Under the pieces are notes generated by a model, which saw nothing but the letters and a program-made list of their open reading frames with translations, had not been told where the DNA came from and made no database searches. A program made the translations under genes and the position numbers. Of a stretch of 64,000 nucleotides of DNA, positions 1 to 11,649 are shown one piece after another (within the stretch, counting starts at the first letter, position 1; every line of letters begins with the position of its first letter). The DNA is from Dugong dugon (lineage: Eukaryota; Chordata; Mammalia; Sirenia; Dugongidae), in the NCBI GenBank assembly GCA_030035585.1, contig CM057473.1:5878501-5942500 (forward strand). Reading direction: 5' to 3'.

Positions 1-1706
1 TCTCATCTTACTCTACTCCAAAGAAAATTGATCTAGCCACTCTCTTTCCCATATCAGTTAATGCCATCTCCATGTTTCCAGGTACTTAGGACAAAAACCT
101 TTCAGTTTCTTGACCTTTGTCTTTCTCATGAAGTGTTCCTCTGATCTGTCAAAAAGTTATATTGGGTCTATTTTCCAAATATACCTAGAATCCAATCATT
201 TCCTGCCATCTCCACCACTACAACCCTGGGCCTTATCCAAGATATGCAGAGCATATACTTTTAGCGCTCCACCCATATCCCCTTGGATTTCTTTGCCAAT
301 TGTTGTGCACAGTGGCTACTAGAGTGCTCTCACCTCCCAGCAGCCAGCACCTGTCTCTTTGCTGGAGGCTGCAGGAGGTTTGCCTATCCAGAGGGAGAGC
401 CGAAGGTGCCTAAGGATTTATGCATCCCTCTTCCCCAGGCAGCGTTGACCCATAACTGATCGATACAGGGATATAAATCATGTAAAACCCATGCTACTCG
501 TTTGTCCTTAATTCTTCTCTGGCTTCCAGTCTCATTCGAGGTAAAAGCCAGATGTCTCACAATTGCCTCCAAATCTCCTCCATCATCTTTCTGCTCACCA
601 ACTCCCTCCTCCATCATAGAAGTTCTCTGACCTCCCTCTTACTACTGCTCATGTTGCTCTGGTTACCCTTGTCTCCTGTTGTTTCTCAGTATGCCCAGCA
701 TGCCCCCTTCTCAGTGTTTCTTACTGGAATGCTCTTCTCCCAGATATCTTCGTAGTTAATTTCCTCATCTTCTCTAACAAAAGTTTCCTTTTCTGTGAGA
801 TTTTCCTGATAACTCTACCTAAAACTTTCATTCCTTTTCTTCACTCTATATGCCCCTTCTGTGTTCTGTTTGTCCCTATATAATTTATCATCATCTGGAA
901 TTTTTGTTTGCACCTAGAAGAATGAGGGCAAGGACTTTTGTCAACTGATATTGTTTTTTCTATTCTAGTGTCTCCAAATCCGAGGGCTACACCTTATAGT
1001 TCATGCACAATATGTGTTTATTGAATGAATAAATGTGAGAATAAATGAATTTAAAGCTGCAGAATGGCTTTAGGTCTCATCACAAGAATTTTGACATCTC
1101 TATCTGCTGGTGGTGCTATACCAGGTTGTTTTCCTTACACGTGTATTTCTTGGTAGCCCAGAAATGCTCTGTTTTACTTCAAGTTTGGTTGTGTACCCTC
1201 AATCTAATTTTTAAATTCTTTTAAGCAAATGATCCATTTCAACTCATCATATGCCAGCTGCTTAAGTAGCATCCTGCCATGCTGTGCACATATCCAGCCG
1301 AGAGAATTATCCTGGAGAGCATTACCCTAACTTTGGCGAGTGAAGGTCTTTCTCTTCTCCTGTCAACTAACATTTTTAAATGAATGTTTTCTCTATACAT
1401 CTATCTTATTGATGATATATGGGGTCTATTCATTTTAAAGAAAAGCATCTCCCTGTATTTTGTCCAGCATTAGAGCTAACACGTACTGATTGCTTATGCT
1501 GTAAGAACTACATACCAACTTCTTAATCTTACTTTCTTCTTTTGGTGTTCTCAACACAATTCTCCAAGGGAGATGCTATTAACACCTGCTGTCACACGGC
1601 ATTGCTGAGTTGAAGTCAACTCAATGACACATAACAACAACAACATCCCCATTTTGCAGATTAGAAAACATGAGTGTCAGAAGAGTTAAATAACATATCA
1701 TAGGTG
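1..1706. other. Intergenic, no gene seen
   Basis: About 560-1040 reads like an ancient LINE-2/MIR-type 3' end (GCAAGGACTTTTGTC ... TATTGAATGAATAAATG). The rest is unassigned. Open frames here are short and featureless. Confidence 0.5.
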
Positions 1707-2215
1707 TCTTAGTTATTTAGTGCTGCTCTAACAGAAATACCACAAGAGGAAGGCTTTAACAAAGAGAAATTTATTCTCTCACAGTCTAGTAGGCTAAAAG
1801 TCCAAATTCAGGGCGTCAGCTGCAGGGGGAGGCTTTCTCTCTTTCAGCTCTGGAGGAAAGTCCTTGTTATCAGTCTTCCCCTGGACTAAGAGCTTCTCAA
1901 CGCAGGGACCCAGGGGTCCAAAAGACACGCTTTGCTCCTGGCTCTGCTTTCTTGGTGGTATGAGGTCCCCCTGTGTCTCTACTCACTTCTCTCTTTTATA
2001 TCTCAAAAGAGATTGGCTTAAGACACTATCTAATCTTGTAGATCTCATCAGTATAACTGCCAATAATCCATCTCATTACCATCGTAGTGATAGGATTTAC
2101 AGCGCATAGGGAAATCATATCAGATGACGAAATGATAAACAATCATACAATACTAGGAATCATGACCTAGCCAAGTTGACAGATAGTTTTTGGGGTCACA
2201 GTTCAATCCATGACA
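1707..2215 (-). mobile_element. MaLR-type solo LTR
   Basis: TGTCTTAGTTATTTAGTGCT to CAATCCATGACA (TG...CA ends), reverse of the 51519 copy. ATAGG before and ACAGG after may be a 5-bp target duplication with one mismatch. Non-coding. Confidence 0.7.
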
Positions 2216-2693
2216 ACAGGTTACTGAGACAGCGAGTAAATGGTGGAACCAGAATTTGATTAAAGTATTCTCACACTTAAGTTCCTATTGTCTCTATATG
2301 TCTGTTGTGTGACCTAGGATTTATAGTCCTTTCCATGTAAGGCTCAAAAAACGATATTATTGTGGAGAAATGTTCCTAAAGCAGTAAAACTATCTTCCTA
2401 ATTCAGTATAATAAAATTTTAAAAGCATCTTTACTTTTTGTGATTATAAAATAATGGTTACCTCTTGGGAAAATGTAGAGCAGTACAAAGAAGACAGTCA
2501 TTGAGAGTGATTTAACAGATTTCCCTGAACTATATTTTATCAATGAGATTTTACATAATTTGGATAATTGAAATAATATAATGATTTTTTTGTGTACTAC
2601 TCTTATTAATTAACATTGTACCGTTAGGGTTTCTCATGGCATTAAAATGTCCTTTGATGATTGTTTTTAATAATGACATAGTTTTCCATTCTA

Positions 2694-2848
2694 GGAGTCC
2701 TGGTGGCACAGTGGTTAAGAGCTCAGCTGCTAATCAAAAGATCGGCAGTTCAAATCTATCAGCCGCTCTTTGGAAACCCTATAGGGCAGTTCTACCCTGT
2801 CCTGGAGTGTTGCTATGAGTCTGAATTGACTCAACAGCAAGTGGTTTA
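2694..2848 (+). mobile_element. AfroSINE
   Basis: GGAGTCCTGGTGGCACAGTG (A/B-box-like tRNA head) to CTGAATTGACTCAACAGCAA. Confidence 0.9.
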
Positions 2849-3458
2849 TGCCATTCTATCAATGTGCTATATTTTACTACTCCTTTATTATTGTATATTT
2901 AATATTATTTGTCATTTTTGTTTTTCTTATTATAAGGACTACTGAGATGAACATCCTTTTGCATACACTTTTATCTTTGCTTTGTATGTTATCCTTAGAG
3001 TGAATTTTTATGATTATTACATGAACTGTATGCTTTGAAGTTTTTGTTTATTTATTTATTTTTTCTTTACTGGGAATTAGCCACAACTTTGGCTCTGCAT
3101 TTATTGGTAGCTACTGTAGAAATTAGTTACAATGATTTAATGTCCATAGGATAATGGTAAATCTGAGATCTGAGAAAAAAAAGAAAAACTTCCAAGAGCA
3201 TTCAGAACATACTCTGTACTGTAGTAAACCATATCTATACAATAAAGCCAGTGTAAAAATAAAAAGATATGTGCAAGGACCACTGAAATAGCTTATTGTA
3301 CATGTCTTTGTGCTTGTCCTTCTAGGGTATCCCAGAATAGTGTAGCAAATACATTAAGGAAATGGTCTGGGTAAATATATTTCATGAAATACAGTAAGTA
3401 CAGCTCATAGCCCTAGTTATACATTAACAAAAATAACTGTATTGCCTACATAATTGTT

Positions 3459-3667
3459 AAGAGTTCCTGGGTGGTGAAAATGGTTAATGTACTCGGCTTC
3501 TAACCCAAAGGTTGGAGGTTCGGGTCCACCCAGAGGTGCCTTAGAAGAAAGTCTTGGTGATCTACTTCCAAAAAATCAGCCACGGAAAACTCTATGGAGC
3601 ACAGTTCTACTCGGACACACATGGTGTCACCCTGAGCTGGAATCAACGCGATGACAACTAGAAAACA
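3459..3667 (+). mobile_element. AfroSINE, long subtype
   Basis: GAGTTCCTGGGTGGTGAAAA, central CCACCCAGAGGTGCCTTAG, end CTGGAATCAACGCGATGACA. Confidence 0.9.
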
Positions 3668-3754
3668 ATTCTTAGCTCACTGAGGACAGAAAAAAGTGTT
3701 CAGAATCTCCAAAGGAGAAAAAAGCAAATCTCCAGACGTCTCCTACGAAACCAG

Positions 3755-3894
3755 AAAAACAAACCTGTTGCCGTCGCATTGATTGTGACTCACAGTGCCC
3801 CAATAGGACAGAGTAGGACTATCCTCATAGGGTTTCCAAGGAGGGGCTGGTGGATTCGAACTGCCAACCTTTCGGTTAGTAATTGAGCTCTTAA
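3755..3894 (-). mobile_element. AfroSINE
   Basis: Reverse copy: AAACCTGTTGCCGTCGCATT to CGGTTAGTAATTGAGCTCTT; the tRNA-like end is truncated. Confidence 0.9.
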
Positions 3895-4740
3895 GAAGTC
3901 TCCTAGGAAGACATTAATTACTTTGATTAATGTATCCCCATCAAAAGTCTAGCCCTTCAACATGTAGGTTCAGTTAGCTGCTTCAACCAGTACCTTGATC
4001 ACAAATCCATCTCTCAGGGACTGAGTCACATTAACCAAATTCAAATGGATCATCCATGAAACATAATGCAGACTCATTAATATAGAATAAGAAATTATTC
4101 TTTCAGAAACTATAAATACTTGCATTTGCTAGATTTGTGAATTCTCCCTATAGTTAACCTACATGGAATTCCAAATTATAAATAGGTCATTTTTTGCACT
4201 TACAGAGACAAATTACAGTGAGAGAGACACCATCTCTATTTTGTAGGGAAAACGAAATCGTGACCAGAGGCCAATTAGTCAATTTACCCTGAGAAATTGC
4301 TATCATGGTGGCCACAGGACTTAAACCCAATAAAATCAGCTTATTCCTCCTGTAAGGAATGGTAAGCCTGATAATAATCAGAAGGTTGTGTTTTGGGATA
4401 TGATTAGAAAATAGGGAGGTACATAAACTTAATGTTTAATGATTTCAGGCTTAGATAACCTGCTAACATCATCACACAATGTATTTGATCATCCAGACTT
4501 GTCCAGGCTACTTGAAGTTCCATATTAAGATCACCTTTGCCCTGAAGAGTACTGGAGTCCATCAATGTAATTCCAACATCTTGAACACCTCACTAAAACC
4601 TGATAGCCCCTTTATCAGTGATTATTTTGATTTTTCTAGACGAACTGTTTGCAGTGTATGCCTAGGGGACAAGTTAAGTCTTTCCTTACTCACTAGAGTT
4701 GCTTACTTTTTACATATTTACAATCTCTTCTCATAATTCT

Positions 4741-5010
4741 TGTCTTCCATATGGGAGACCTGGGTTCGATTCCTGGCCATTGCACCTCAAGTGCAGCAAC
4801 CACCCATTTGTCAGTGGAGGCTTTAGGGTTGCTGTGATGCTGAACAGGTTTCAGTGGAACTTACAGACTCAGACAGACTAGGAAGAAAGGCCTGGTGATG
4901 TACTTCTAGAAATCTGCCAGCGAAAACCCTGTGGATCAAAATAGTCCAATCCCATTGTGCTTGGGTCGCCATGAATTAGAGGCTGACTTGATAACAGCTA
5001 ACAACAAAAG
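4741..5010 (+). mobile_element. AfroSINE, RTE-tailed subtype
   Basis: ATGGGAGACCTGGGTTCGAT (B-box-like) to GATAACAGCTAACAACAAAA. Confidence 0.85.
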
Positions 5011-5163
5011 CATACTAAATATATATCTGAAGATATGCATGTATTATAATAATATAACACGTACAGATTGTGTCGTAGACATACACACACACACCCACAA
5101 ATCATATACTTATTTTTACTGAAAAACATTTTTAGGTATTTCACACTTAAGAAATGTTAATGC

Positions 5164-6400
5164 TATATAGAGAAGTGCTAACTTTGGTGAAGGGTGAGAC
5201 ACTACACAATACTGGGGAAGCCAGCACAACTTGTACAAGGAAAGGTCATGGAAGCTCCACAGACACATCCAACCTCCCTGAGGGACTGAATTGCTGGGTA
5301 GGGGGCTATGGGGACCATGGTCTAGGGGAACATTTGGCTCAACTGGCATAACACAGTTTATAAAGGCCAATGTTCTACATTCTACCTTGGTGAGTAGCGT
5401 CTGGGGTCTTAAAAGCCTGTGAGCAGCCATCTAAAATACTCCACTGGTCTCACCCCTTTGGGAGCAAGGGAGAATGAAGAAAACAGGATACAAGAAAAAG
5501 ATTAGTCCAAAGGACAAATGGACCACAGCTACCATGGCCTCTACCAGACTGAGTCCAGTACAACTAGATGGTGCCTGGCTATCACCACTGACTGCGCTGA
5601 CCGGAATCACAACAGAGGGTTCTGGACAGAGCTGGAGAAGGATGTAGAACACAATTCTAACTCACAAAAATAGACCAGATTAAATGGCCTAAAGGAGACT
5701 GGAGAAACCCCCAGAGTATGGCCCCCGGACACCCTTTTCGCTCAGTGGTGAAGTCACTTCTGAGGTTCACCGTTCAGCAGAGGATTGGACAGCCTCATAT
5801 AACAAAATGGGACTAATGAGGCACAGCAGTCCAGGGACAAAGACGAGTAGGAAGGAGGGGACAAGAAAACTGGTGATAGGGAACCCAATGTTGAGAAGGG
5901 ACAGTGTTGACATGTCGTGGGGTTGTTAACCATTGTCATAGGGCAATACGTGAGCACTGTTTAATGAAGGACTATTTGTTCTGTAATTTTCATCTAAGGC
6001 ACACACACACAAAAAGAATTGTCTATGTGAGATCAAATTGGCAACAGCAACTCTAAAGCTTTCATGGGAAGCCTAGGGGCAGTGAGTTGAAGATAATGGT
6101 GATGGAATAATTTGGAAAAGGATAATGAGAATAGCAGCACAACTGGAAGAGTGTAATTGATATCACTGAATTGTACATGCAGAAACTTTTGAAATGGTGT
6201 AATTTTGGCTATGTGTATGTTCACCAGAAAAGAAAAGGTCCTCCAGTGTCGAGAAAGGATAGTAGTGACATGTCGTGGGGTTGTTAACCAATGTCATAAA
6301 ACAGTACGCCTACTGACTGTTTAATGATAAACTATTTGTTCTGTAAACCTTCATCTACAGTACAATTTAAAAAAATGTGGAATTCAAAAAACAAAAAAAG
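5164..6400 (+). mobile_element. LINE-1-like 3' end, polyadenylated, with doubled terminus
   Basis: Begins near CTATATAGAGAAGTGC and ends CATCTACAGTACAATTTAAA and A-rich tail. Flanked by AGAAATGTTAATGC (5150-5163) and AGAAATCTTAATGC (6401-6414), a target duplication with one mismatch. The terminal motif ATGTCGTGGGGTTGTTAACC occurs twice (about 5911 and 6270), as in the copies at 26.5 and 43.9 kb. Assignment to LINE-1 3' UTR is from memory and uncertain; the retrotransposed nature is clear. Confidence 0.7.
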
Positions 6401-6639
6401 AGAAATCTTAATGCACGTAGAACTGAGTGCCATATAACCATAATAAAAACGTAAGAAGCAATAAGAGTGAGAACACTGTGAATACGCTTAAAAACATTGC
6501 TTGCAATGAAATACCATAATCAGTTTTGACATTTACATAAAAACACAAAAAACAGTAAAAAACAAAACAGTAATATTCATGAGGATCTTGGGAAGAAACA
6601 AGAATAGAGAAAATGTGGGTGATAACAAGTTGTTGCTGA

Positions 6640-6834
6640 GCACTGTTTAGTCATTTTCAACTCCTAGCAACCCCATGTGACAGAGTAGAACAGTTCCATA
6701 GGATTTTCTTGGCTGTAATCTTTACAGGAGCAGATCACCAGATCTTTCTCCTACGGAGCCACTGGGAGCGTTTGAATCGCCAACTTTTTGGTTAGCAGCG
6801 GAACGTTTAACCGTTTGCACCACCAGGCCTCCTT
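6640..6834 (-). mobile_element. AfroSINE
   Basis: Reverse copy ending GGTTAGCAGCGGAACGTTTA then CACCACCAGGCC. Confidence 0.85.
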
Positions 6835-7206
6835 GCCATAACAAGACGTACCTCTAAATGTTGCTTATTACAACCTGGGGTCTCTGAGGGTATGCACTTT
6901 CTGTTTGCAGAGGGCAGGGGAGGTATTATTTCAATGCAAGCTTGAAATTATTTAAATGTGTAGCTTCCACGCTATGCAAACTCATGAAGCTTGGTTATAG
7001 AGTTGAAGTATGAGAGCAATTTTTTTAAAGGCATATGATATGGCTTAAAGAATTTAGAGGTAGCAGTGGGGGAATTCCAATATTAATGGGTATGAGGGCT
7101 CCTCCCATAAATAAACAAGATGTTAATGAGATTTTTTTCGTTCACAGTAGTTGATGAGATGCTAACCGTGATTGCTTGTGGTTGGTCACACCCACTCTGG
7201 AGGGTG

Positions 7207-7214
7207 TATAAAAG
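7207..7214 (+). promoter_or_regulatory. TATA box of the 7291 KRTAP gene
   Basis: TATAAAAG lies 84 bp before the start codon. It is preceded by TGGTTGGTCACACCCAC (CACACCC at 7187-7193), a motif recurring in front of the other copies. Confidence 0.85.
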
Positions 7215-7290
7215 GCTCCAAGAAAGCAGAGAAGTTCATACTCTTCAAGCAATCACTTTGCTCTCAACTAAATCCTCAACTCCTAACACC

Positions 7291-7770
7291 ATGAGCTATT
7301 ACTACGGAAACTACTATGGTGGCCTGGGCTGTGGCTATGGCTGTGGCTGTGGCTCCTTCCGAGGCCTGGGCTGTGGCTGTGGCTCCTTCCGAGGCCTGGG
7401 CTGTGGCTGTGGCTCCTTCCGAGGCCTGGGCTGTGGCTGTGGCTCCTTCCGAGGCCTGGGCTGTGGCTGTGGCTCCTTCCGAGGCCTGGGCTGTGGCTGT
7501 GGCTCCTTCCGAGGCCTGGGCTGTGGCTGTGGCTCCTTCCGAGGCCTGGGCTGTGGCTGTGGCTCCTTCCGAGGCCTGGGCTGTGGCTGTGGCTCCTTCC
7601 GAGGCCTGGGCTGTGGCTGTGGCTCCTTCCGAGGCCTGGGCTGTGGCTGTGGCTCCTTCCGAGGCCTGGGCTGTGGCTGTGGCTCCTTCCGAGGCCTGGG
7701 CTGTGGCTCTGGCTCTGGTTATGGTGGCTACGGATACAGCTGCTACCGCCCCTGTTGCTATGAAAGATAG
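7291..7770 (+). CDS. KRTAP20-like: High-glycine/tyrosine keratin-associated protein with twelve identical 10-residue repeats
   Basis: Single-exon gene for a 159-residue Gly/Cys/Tyr-rich hair protein. HGT-type KAPs fill the matrix between keratin filaments in hair cortex cells. The N-terminus [17 protein letters not shown] matches the KRTAP19/20/6 pattern. Residues 21-140 are twelve copies of [10 protein letters not shown], identical at the DNA level (30 bp, 7351-7710). The tail is [21 protein letters not shown]. The start is the ATG in ACACCATGAGC, 84 bp after TATAAAAG, as in the other copies; an in-frame ATG at 7120 lies upstream of the TATA box and is not used here. The frame ends at TAG (7768-7770), but the next codons read WPPGFY then TGA, the family C-terminus (compare RYWSSGFY). 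The protein therefore probably lost seven residues by a nonsense change at the conserved Tyr. KRTAP22 or KRTAP21 are alternative assignments. Confidence 0.85.
   Translation: MSYYYGNYYGGLGCGYGCGCGSFRGLGCGCGSFRGLGCGCGSFRGLGCGCGSFRGLGCGCGSFRGLGCGCGSFRGLGCGCGSFRGLGCGCGSFRGLGCGCGSFRGLGCGCGSFRGLGCGCGSFRGLGCGCGSFRGLGCGSGSGYGGYGYSCYRPCCYER
7351..7710 (+). repeat. 12 x 30-bp coding minisatellite
   Basis: Twelve head-to-tail 30-bp units beginning GGCTCCTTCCGAGGCCTGGG, identical except that the last unit ends GGCTCT instead of GGCTGT. Each unit encodes [10 protein letters not shown], in phase with the gene. The lack of synonymous differences suggests very recent expansion or homogenisation. Confidence 0.97.
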
Positions 7771-8090
7771 TGGCCCCCTGGCTTCTACTGAGAAAACTTG
7801 CAAGCAACTGAGGACTTTCTGCTAATGTTCCTCTCCTTCATTCTACCTTCTGGACACTTCTTTCCATCTGTTCCTCTCAGACTAAATAATGGCCAGCCAA
7901 TCCTACGTTACCATGACAGATCTTCTGATTTCAGTACACCAGGGCTGACTTTATAAAAATCATCTGGAGTTGCAATTTAAATTTTGAGGAAATTTTACTG
8001 TTTGGGCAATAATTTGTTTTTGGATAAATATTTAGGCACAATTCTTATTCTTCATATTGCTCATGTGTGAAATGTGAAAATACACTTTAC

Positions 8091-8096
8091 ATTAAA
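8091..8096 (+). terminator. Polyadenylation signal ATTAAA
   Basis: ATTAAA about 320 bp after the stop codon, followed by a TG/T-rich stretch. This fits a KRTAP 3' UTR length. It is the variant hexamer. Confidence 0.5.
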
Positions 8097-8172
8097 CTTC
8101 CTTACTCTGGCATTTTAAATGTGTCATGGTTGTTTTTTCTATCCCCGTTGACAAGTTTTTCCATACCTACGT

Positions 8173-8225
8173 TGTGTGAGTGTGTGTGGGTGTGTGAGTA
8201 TGTGTGGGTGTCTGTCTTCTGTCTA
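8173..8225. repeat. (TG)n-like microsatellite
   Basis: GTGTGAGTGTGTGTGGGTGT tract just after the 3' UTR of the first gene. Confidence 0.8.
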
Positions 8226-8795
8226 TGTCTGTATGCTTTGTGAAAAATCTCCTGACGATGGTGCTGTATCTACAATCCTGTGTAACTGTGGGGTAGAGAA
8301 TGTCCAGCAGTTCTTTATACACTATATTAAAAGTATGTTGATGCAGCCCCAGCTGCTCTGAGCCAGTCTCGCACCCTCAGTGTGGGCTCGTTATGCAATA
8401 TCATCGCACCGTTTACTGTTGTTATGCTCAAAGTCATGCTGGCTTTTGCTGTTTCCAGCAGGACACAGCTCTGCTGTGTCATTGGAAGCTGTGTTCTTAA
8501 TAGATTTCTTCTAGGGTGACTGCTTTTTTGGCCTCACTTAAATGACAATGGAAGGAGCCTCAAACAGCCTTTAGAACATGTAGAGACTGATTCATTAACT
8601 CGCCATTCTGGTTTCCAGACACCCAGAGCTCCCCATTACCAGCTGGATAAATAACTCATGTGTCCTGACAACTGGGTCCTCTGAGTACATTTTGGAAAGT
8701 GCCCAAAGAGACTGTTGTCACACCAGAGATGCTTTTTCCTCAATATGTCCTGGGAAGCATTCTTCTGACCTTGACTGGTTTTATTAACTTGATGT

Positions 8796-9033
8796 TTGCT
8801 ATTGTCAGCTGCCGTCCAGTCAGCCCCCAACTCATGGCAACCCCAAGCACAATGGAAGGAAGCACTACCTAGTCTGTGCCATCCCCGTAACTGGTTATGG
8901 ATCGAACCATTGTGACCAAGAAGGTTTTCACTGGCCAGACGTTTTTCTTACTCTTAGTCCAGAAGCTCCTCTGAAATCTATTCAACATCATAACAACCAA
9001 GACTCTGCTAACAGATGGGTGGTGGCTCCATCA
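8796..9033 (-). mobile_element. AfroSINE-related element, old
   Basis: TCAGCTGCCGTCCAGTCAGC, ACTCATGGCAACCCCAAGCA, ending CAGATGGGTGGTGGCTCCAT. Same subtype as 49588-49897. Confidence 0.65.
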
Positions 9034-10851
9034 ACTTGATAATCAGCCCAGTTATGTTTATTTAACTCAATTTGTGATTCTGCTTAAATGACCAAAAGTC
9101 CCAATCTATGATATGCATATGTTTGAGCATCATCTCTGCCTCTAGGCCTCCAGAAGTGCCTGCACTGTCCTTGGTTGCTGTATTTACCTATTGTCTGTGC
9201 CTTTCGTTGGTACCTGCATATTTTAGTCAACTATTTGTTTTCAACAAGATGTGCTTCACAGATTATACAATCCTGCAGAAATGGAGATTGTATGTAAATC
9301 TATTTTTTTCTCTGAGGAACTTTTTATCAGCAGTCAGGAAGAAAGTCCTCTTAGAATACCCTTGGAATGAATGGCAGATTTTGACAAGAAAACTGCATTC
9401 AAACTATGGCTACAAAATAGGTCAAAATTTGATCCATTTATATATTAATGTATGATAGTGGCATCCTTAGCATTGAATTCTAAAACCCAAATATACCAAA
9501 GACAGAAGCACAAGGAATTTGGAAAAGAGAAATTAAAAAAAAAAATTGAAAGATGACATATTTAATTTCTTTCAAGGACACAGGATGACCATGACAAGTA
9601 AAATAATGTCTCTATGCTTGTATTACTGAAAACATTGGCAATGAGTGACCTCATTTGCTGACTAATAAAATAGTAGGGACAGATCTCAATAACAAATAGT
9701 AGACCAGAGGCACTGCATGTCACATGAGTTCAAGGCACCAATACCAATGTTGCTATAATCTTTACAAAGTAATTACATATTACTCCACATTTCAAAAGAA
9801 TTCTGCATTATTCAGTGAACTGGTGTGGGCAACAATTAAGAAAAAACAGCTATACAAATTGTGTCTACTGGAGCCTCAGGGCACTCAGTTTTGCTGTGGT
9901 TGGTAATGCCACGAAAGTTGATGACTTCCATGATGGATTTAATCATCCATTTATTCAGCCATTCATTAATAGTATGCCTTGCCACATTATACCCTATCTG
10001 TGCTAAGTACCAGAGAAAGACAAAGTTTCCTGGGATCTTGAGAACCTTACGTGTGGGAACTCAGAAAAATAATATATAATTAGAATTCTCAGTGTTAACT
10101 TCTAAAAAATGTTGTATGGATGGAACGTCACGGGACCTCATAGAAGGGACATCTAACCAAACTTGTGTAGTCATGGCAAGTTCCCCCGAAATATGCTGCC
10201 TGAGCTGAGTGTTTAAGAAATGTGCTGGAAGCGGGGTTTAGAATGAGTTTGGGTGTAGCGTTGGTACTAGGATGCTTTAGGCAGACCATTTCCCCAGAGC
10301 CAGTGACTTCAGCAAGGGTTCTCTAGTAGATGTACACTCAGTCAATATTTTCAGCAGAAACCAATTTAGAAACTCACTGTTGGAAGGTGTTGTTAGACTG
10401 CCCAAGAAGTTTTTCCAATTTCATCGGTTATAACCATCATCAAAAATAATAGGAGCAGTTATCTAGCAATTGCTGGAAGTGGGCTATATGAATTTAAAGA
10501 GAGAGAACTTTGAAGAATCAGTACCCTGTTTTATAACCATTATAAGCCTAAAGAAGATTAAAATTATAGAACCAACTGTACCAGAATGCTATTATTTTGG
10601 TGGCCAGAGCTTTTAACCAGAAATATACTGCTGAAGCCTTTCGTTGAACTCTCCCTAAGTAAAACATTGCTTATCATTTTATTTAGTAAAGAATATGGTA
10701 TTCTCTTTTAACATTCACAAAGCACTTGCCTGTATAATATTTTCCTTAAATATTTATAATAGCTTTTAGAAATATACATCATTTTATCCTGGTTTTTAAA
10801 ATTAGCTTCAACATAATGGTAATGAAAATAATTATTTAAAATGAGGTTTCA

Positions 10852-11162
10852 TTTAACTCAGTAATGAAGTCACTCCTGAGGTTCACCCTTTATTGAAAGA
10901 TTACACAGGCCTATAAAATAAAAGGAGACTAAAGGGGCACACCAGCCTAGGAGCAAGGACTAGAAGGCAGGAGGGGACAGGAAAGCTGGTGATAGGGGAC
11001 CCAAGGTTGAGAAGGGAGAGTGTTGACAAGTCGTGGGGTTGTTAACCAATGTCATAAAACAATATGTGTACTAACTGTTTAATGAGACAATAGTTTGTTC
11101 TGTAAACCTTCATCTAAAGTACAATAAAAAAGAAAAAAACTCCAAAAACAAACAGAAAAAAA
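10852..11162 (+). mobile_element. LINE-1-like 3' end, 5' truncated
   Basis: CTCAGTAATGAAGTCACTCC to CATCTAAAGTACAATAAAAA and A-rich tail. GAGGTTTCA on both sides (10843-10851, 11163-11171) is the target duplication. Single terminus, unlike 5164-6400. Confidence 0.75.
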
Positions 11163-11649
11163 GAGGTTTCAACATAATCCTGCCTCTTGTGGTTTTAGGA
11201 CTGAGTTCCCCATTTCTATGCCAGCTGCTAGCAGGGGGCTATTTCCAGAATTTCACATTAAGTGACACAGCCACCAATAGAAACTAAATTGCTTGACTTT
11301 AGTTTAGTGATATGTACAATGCAGAGAACTTTCTTTAGAGAATTAAAGGCCAGCATTCCGTTTTGAAGGTGACAGGTGGGGTGTGGCATTAAAGAAGCAT
11401 GGATCTCCAAGCCACGCTACAGGGTTATGAAGCAGAGCCTTAGAAGCTCAACCTCTCATGCATTTGCTTCTGAGATTTATAATAATCCCATATTGCATAT
11501 TTAACATAGAGATTATTTTCTCAATTCTCCTTGAACTCCTTTTGAATTGTAATACGTTTTGACAAAAACTTATATGATAAAGTTTAAGAATATTACCAAA
11601 GGTTTCTTTTTCAGAATCTGAATGCTTATAGCATTCAGGATAAAAAGGT

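Larger units (their letters stand above)
2216..7180. other. Intergenic repeats before the first KRTAP gene
   Basis: Holds five SINEs and one LINE-1-like insertion, listed separately. Between them is AT-rich DNA without a recognisable gene. 6835-7180 leads into the first promoter and has no repeat I can name. Confidence 0.6.

Noticed and set aside
2694..2848. tRNA gene in the SINE head regions
   Set aside because: The heads are tRNA-like but diverged and sit in a dispersed SINE family; no complete cloverleaf was found.
7120..7290. In-frame upstream ATG extending the first KRTAP by 57 residues
   Set aside because: It lies before the TATA box at 7207, and the extension has no KRTAP character.
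7351..7710. CRISPR-like array
   Set aside because: Direct repeats without spacers inside a coding sequence, in a mammalian genome.
7276..7807. Long open frames on the minus strand and in another + frame over the first KRTAP gene
   Set aside because: The 30-bp repeat is a multiple of three with no stop in most frames, so all shadow frames stay open. Only the + frame from 7291 has a promoter, leader and family match.
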